Shown one piece after another: positions 6,179 through 9,128 of a stretch of DNA of 9,128 nucleotides. The DNA is taken from positions 1-9,128 of the forward strand of contig JAAXIW010000060.1 of NCBI GenBank assembly GCA_012270135.1, written 5' to 3'. Under the pieces are notes generated by a model that saw only the letters and a list, made by a program, of their open reading frames with translations, was not told where the DNA came from and made no database searches. Every line of letters begins with the position of its first letter. Position 1 is the first letter of the stretch. Made by a program: the position numbers and the translations under genes. The stretch is from Brevundimonas sp. GTDB taxonomy: Bacteria > Pseudomonadota > Alphaproteobacteria > Caulobacterales > Caulobacteraceae.

Positions 6179-6661
6179 ATGTCCGCCACGCTCATCCCTT
6201 CCGCAGTTCCGCAGATCGATGTGGAAACCGCCGACGACGCCGCCGCCGTCGAAGCGCTGGTGCTGGCTGCCTTCGGTCCGGGACGATTCGCCAAGACCGC
6301 CGAACGCCTGCGCGAGCGGACTTCGGTCGCTGCCGGGTTCGTGGCGCGGGAGGAAGGCGGGTTGCTGGGTTGCGTGCGGCTGTGGTCGATCACAATCGGC
6401 GGGGCGCCGGCCCTGTTCCTCGGCCCGATCGCGGTCGCTGCGGACAACCGGCGGGCTGGCCTCGGGGCCGAACTGGTGCAGGCCTGTCTCGCCCACGCTA
6501 CGCTCGCGGGGCAGGGCGTTCTGCTGGTCGGCGACGCCCCCTATTTCGGCCGCTTCGGCTTTGTCGTCGCCCCGGACGTCCGCCTGACCGGACCGGTCGA
6601 TCCGCGCCGGGTGCTCTGGCGCGGTGAGGATCTGCCCGCCGGACGCGTCCTGCCGGCCTGA
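6179..6661 (+). CDS. GNAT-family N-acetyltransferase (YhbS-like)
   Basis: A 160-residue GNAT acetyltransferase that would transfer acetyl from acetyl-CoA to an unknown amine. Motif A runs over 81-99: LGPIAVAADNRRAGLG, with R92-A-G-L-G as the pyrophosphate-binding loop. The C-terminal block GDAPYFGRFGF (118-128) is typical of the YhbS-like group (COG3153), where G-P-Y-Y-x-R-F-G-F is usual. I start at ATG 6179; a GTG at 6167 would add four residues but lies within the putative -10 box. It is separated by 47 bases from the crotonase gene and 56 bases from DUF1285, so it probably has its own promoter. The substrate cannot be told from sequence; I see no linked target gene. Confidence 0.9.
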   Translation: MSATLIPSAVPQIDVETADDAAAVEALVLAAFGPGRFAKTAERLRERTSVAAGFVAREEGGLLGCVRLWSITIGGAPALFLGPIAVAADNRRAGLGAELVQACLAHATLAGQGVLLVGDAPYFGRFGFVVAPDVRLTGPVDPRRVLWRGEDLPAGRVLPA

Positions 6662-6682
6662 GACGCTTTGGCGGGAAAGGCA

Positions 6683-6708
6683 TTGCCAGCGCCGCCGGGC
6701 GCCTTAAG
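6683..6708 (+). promoter_or_regulatory. putative promoter of the DUF1285-nudix-cca operon
   Basis: TTGCCA (6683-6688) and CTTAAG (6703-6708) are 14 bases apart, a short spacer, and the second box ends nine bases before the ATG at 6718. No Shine-Dalgarno lies between. The layout mirrors the upstream GNAT gene. If used, it would yield a leaderless or nearly leaderless transcript for the three-gene operon. Confidence 0.4.
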
Positions 6709-6717
6709 TCTGCGCCC

Positions 6718-7281
6718 ATGTCCGTCCCCGACAGCAAGACCGGACTCGCCGCCGTGGCCGAGGCGGCGTCCCAGGCGCCGGCTCGAAGCTTGCCGCCGGT
6801 CCATCTCTGGAACCCGACCCACTGCGGTGATATCGACATCGTTATTCGGCGTGACGGCCTCTGGTTGCACGAAAATTCGCCGATCGGCCGGCCTGAACTG
6901 GTCCGCCTGTTCTCCACCGTCCTGCGCAAGGATCCCGACGGTTACTGCCTGGTCACACCTGTCGAGAAGCTGACGATCCGGGTCGAGGATCTGCCATTCC
7001 GCGCGGTCGCCGTGGAGGAAACCGGCGAGACGCTGACGTTTACCACAGACGTAGGTGATACGGTCGAGGCTGGGCTCGAACATCCCATCCGGGTGGACAC
7101 CGACCCGGACACCGGCGAGCCCTCTCCCGCCCTGCATGTCCGCGGGGATCTGTGGGCGCGAATCGTCCGGCCGGTGTTCTACGAACTGGTCGAGCGGGGG
7201 GCCGTCGAAGGCGGCCGGCTGGTGATCCGGTCCGGCGGCGAGGCCTTCTCCCTCGGCTTGGTCGGAGTCCGGGACGCATGA
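6718..7281 (+). CDS. DUF1285 domain-containing protein
   Basis: A 187-residue cytoplasmic protein of the DUF1285 family (PF06938), function unestablished. Recognisable blocks are LWNPTHCGDIDIVIRRDGLW (30-49), ENSPIGRPELVRLFSTVLRK (52-71) and YCLVTPVEKLTIRVEDLPF (76-94), followed by a beta-rich half with FTTDVGDTVEAGLEHPIRVD. Length and motif order are normal for the family. It leads a coupled operon: its TGA overlaps the Nudix ATG (ATGA at 7278-7281). DUF1285, CoA pyrophosphatase and the CCA-adding enzyme occur together in other alphaproteobacteria such as rhizobia, as far as I recall, which hints at a shared housekeeping role. No catalytic motif is evident. Confidence 0.93.
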   Translation: MSVPDSKTGLAAVAEAASQAPARSLPPVHLWNPTHCGDIDIVIRRDGLWLHENSPIGRPELVRLFSTVLRKDPDGYCLVTPVEKLTIRVEDLPFRAVAVEETGETLTFTTDVGDTVEAGLEHPIRVDTDPDTGEPSPALHVRGDLWARIVRPVFYELVERGAVEGGRLVIRSGGEAFSLGLVGVRDA

Positions 7282-7940
7282 GCCTGGTCTCTCTCCGTGA
7301 AAGGCTGATCGAGCGCCTCGCCCCGACCTCGGCCTGGCGACCGAATAGCTTGCCGGCCCGCTCCGATTTCGATCTCAATCCCGAAGCGCCACGCCCGGGA
7401 CGGAGGCTGCGTCCCGCCGCTGTGCTGGTCCCGATCATAGCCCGGCCAGAAGGCGCGACCGCGTTGATGACCCGACGCTCCGACAGTCTCGCTAGCCATA
7501 CCGGCCAGATCGCGTTCCCCGGCGGTCGTCTCGACCCCGGCGACACCGACCTCGAGGCGGCGCTCCGCGAGGCGTGGGCGGAGGTGGCGTTGGATCCCGC
7601 CGCCGTTGAGGTGCTAGGTGTCGGCGACGGCTACGAGACCGTCACGGGTTTCCTGGTCACGCCGGTTGTGGGCTGGCTCAAAGAGCCGCCTGAGGTGTCG
7701 CCGTCTCCGGACGAGGTGGCCGAGGTGTTCGAGGCGCCTTGGGATTTCCTGATGGACCCCGCCAACCATCGCCGCGACTTCTATGATCCGGAGGCGGGGC
7801 CTCGGCGCTGGTTCTGGGCCATGCCGTGGCGCGAGCGCTATATCTGGGGCGCCACCGCGGCCATCGTGCGGGCCCTTCGCGCCCGGCTCTACGGCGACGA
7901 AGCCGAGTCCGCCACCGCCGTCGACGAGGACGCGGCTTGA
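7278..7940 (+). CDS. Nudix hydrolase, CoA pyrophosphatase (NudL) type
   Basis: A 220-residue Nudix protein of the CoA pyrophosphatase group (UPF0035/NudL), which splits CoA and CoA derivatives into phosphopantetheine and 3',5'-ADP. The group signature LMTRRSDSLASHTGQIAFPGG (63-83) is complete. The Nudix box (83-105, GRLDPGD...REAWAEVAL) departs from GX5EX7REUXEEXGU: Asp89 replaces the first Glu, which is common in this group, but Ala101 replaces the first Glu of EE and Ala104 the Gly. Glu98 and Glu102 remain. The ATG at 7278 overlaps the DUF1285 stop, and its TGA overlaps the cca TTG. The ~15-residue acidic C-terminal tail is likely disordered. The family call is strong; activity is less certain because of Ala101. 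Confidence 0.92.
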   Translation: MSLVSLRERLIERLAPTSAWRPNSLPARSDFDLNPEAPRPGRRLRPAAVLVPIIARPEGATALMTRRSDSLASHTGQIAFPGGRLDPGDTDLEAALREAWAEVALDPAAVEVLGVGDGYETVTGFLVTPVVGWLKEPPEVSPSPDEVAEVFEAPWDFLMDPANHRRDFYDPEAGPRRWFWAMPWRERYIWGATAAIVRALRARLYGDEAESATAVDEDAA

Positions 7941-9128
7941 CCGCCCGCCTGTCCGATCAGCGTTGGCTGACAGCGTCCTCGACCCGGGCGGTCATGGCCG
8001 CGCTGGAGGTCGCCGGGGGCTCTGACTGCGCCCGGTTCGTGGGCGGTTGTGTGCGCAACGCCCTGATCGGCCAGCCGGTCGCGGATATAGACATCGCCAC
8101 CACCATGACGCCGGAAGACGTGGTTTGCGCTATACGCGCCGCCGGTCTCAAGGCCGTTCCGACCGGCATCGCGCACGGCACGGTCACCGCTGTCGCCGAG
8201 CGTACGCCATTCGAGATCACCACCCTGCGCCGCGACGTCTCGACCGATGGCCGCAACGCCACCGTGGCCTTCACCGACAACTGGGCCGAGGATGCGGCCC
8301 GCCGGGACTTCCGCTTGAACGCCCTCTATGCCGATGTGGGCGGTCAGGTTCTCGATCCCACCGGCGAGGGTGTGGACGACGCATTGGCGGGACGGATCGT
8401 CTTCGTCGGTGACCCGGAAACCCGGATCCGGGAAGATTTCCTGCGCATCCTGCGGTTCTTCCGCTTTCACGCCTGGTACGGGCGGGGCGAGCCGGACGCG
8501 GCGGCGCTGGCCGCCTGCCGCTCGCTGGCGTCCGGGATGACGAGACTGTCCGCCGAGCGAATCTCCAGCGAGTTGATGAAGCTGCTGTCGGCGGCCGATC
8601 CGCGCCCCGCTGTGGCGGCCATGGCCGAGACCGGCGTCCTGGCGAAGGTCCTGCCGGAGGCGGAACTGACGCCGCCGTTCGGGGCGGCGGTTGAGCAGGG
8701 CGGAGACGCCCTCGCCCGATTGATGATGTTGCTCCCTCCCGACGAGACAGCGGTCCGGGACGCAGCCTCCCGTCTCCGGTTCCCAAACGCCGTTCGCGAC
8801 CGGCTGACCTTCGCGGCTTTGGCCTTTCCGCCCGTCCGTCTCTCAATGAGCGATCGCGAAGGGCGGGCGGCGCTCTACCGGCATGGCCGGCAGGCGGTGT
8901 CGGACGCGGTGCGGCGTCGCTGGGCGGAGACTCCCGATCAGGGTGATGACGCCCGACGCCTGCTGTCTCTCGCGGAGGGTTGGACCCGTCCGCCGCTGCC
9001 TGTTGGCGGGCGCGAGGTCGCCCGGCTGGGAGTCGACCCCGGACCGGAGAACGGTCGAATGCTCACGGCGTTCGAGGACTCTTGGGTCTCCGATGTCTGC
9101 GCCGCCGAAGGCGAAGACGAGCGGCTCG
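7937..9128 (+). CDS. cca: CCA tRNA nucleotidyltransferase (partial at right edge)
   Basis: A class II CCA-adding enzyme (or poly(A) polymerase-like relative), adding or repairing the 3'-CCA end of tRNA. The frame is open from TTG 7937 to the window end (397 codons), near full length for alphaproteobacterial forms of about 400-420 residues. The catalytic motif is RFVGGCVRNALIG (33-45) followed by DID (Asp50, Asp52). Others are TLRRD (96-100), the nucleotide-recognition segment EDAARRDFRLNALY (118-131), EDFLRILRFFRFHAWYG in the neck, and LSAERISSELMKLL in the tRNA-binding body. No HD phosphohydrolase domain of the E. coli kind is seen. The TTG start overlaps the Nudix stop as TTGA, so translation is probably coupled. 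The stop codon lies beyond the window. Confidence 0.95.
   Translation, partial: MTARLSDQRWLTASSTRAVMAALEVAGGSDCARFVGGCVRNALIGQPVADIDIATTMTPEDVVCAIRAAGLKAVPTGIAHGTVTAVAERTPFEITTLRRDVSTDGRNATVAFTDNWAEDAARRDFRLNALYADVGGQVLDPTGEGVDDALAGRIVFVGDPETRIREDFLRILRFFRFHAWYGRGEPDAAALAACRSLASGMTRLSAERISSELMKLLSAADPRPAVAAMAETGVLAKVLPEAELTPPFGAAVEQGGDALARLMMLLPPDETAVRDAASRLRFPNAVRDRLTFAALAFPPVRLSMSDREGRAALYRHGRQAVSDAVRRRWAETPDQGDDARRLLSLAEGWTRPPLPVGGREVARLGVDPGPENGRMLTAFEDSWVSDVCAAEGEDERL

Noticed and set aside
8271..8846. Minus-strand Arg/Pro-rich frame opposite cca
   Set aside because: Composition is typical of antisense shadow, while the plus frame gives continuous conserved CCA-adding enzyme motifs.

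Overview
The window is high-GC bacterial chromosome (roughly two thirds G+C, with strong G/C at third codon positions). It looks like an alphaproteobacterium of the Caulobacterales, most like Brevundimonas or Caulobacter. This rests on protein style, the DUF1285 / CoA pyrophosphatase / CCA-adding enzyme gene order and frequent GTG/TTG starts. It is an inference from memory, not a search. Most of the window is ordinary, tightly packed housekeeping DNA; I saw no rRNA, tRNA, CRISPR array or complete mobile element.

Left part (1-1725). The window opens in a damaged recN: only the C-terminal ATPase half is present, preceded by an in-frame TAG at 87-89 and about 90 bases that do not read as RecN. 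The remnant converges on a minus-strand gene for an uncharacterised protein, possibly RNase H-like, and the two stop codons overlap within one CTAG.

Middle (1725-4132, all minus strand). Exonuclease III (xth) is followed two bases later by a small single-pass membrane protein. Upstream lies a separate gene for a secreted protein built of three four-cysteine repeats. It ends in a clear intrinsic terminator that insulates it from xth.

Right part (4270-9128, all plus strand). A metallo-beta-lactamase-fold hydrolase (TTG start) overlaps a crotonase-family gene by four bases (GTGA), suggesting a two-gene unit acting on CoA thioesters. A GNAT acetyltransferase follows with its own putative promoter. 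Then comes a coupled operon: DUF1285, Nudix CoA pyrophosphatase (ATGA overlap) and CCA tRNA nucleotidyltransferase (TTGA overlap, running off the right edge).

No wholly new system is evident. The points most worth checking are the broken recN with a lost H-loop histidine, the 12-cysteine repeat protein, a crotonase lacking both hydratase glutamates, a Nudix box missing a usual metal-ligand glutamate, and three genes that seem to have leaderless or near-leaderless promoters.
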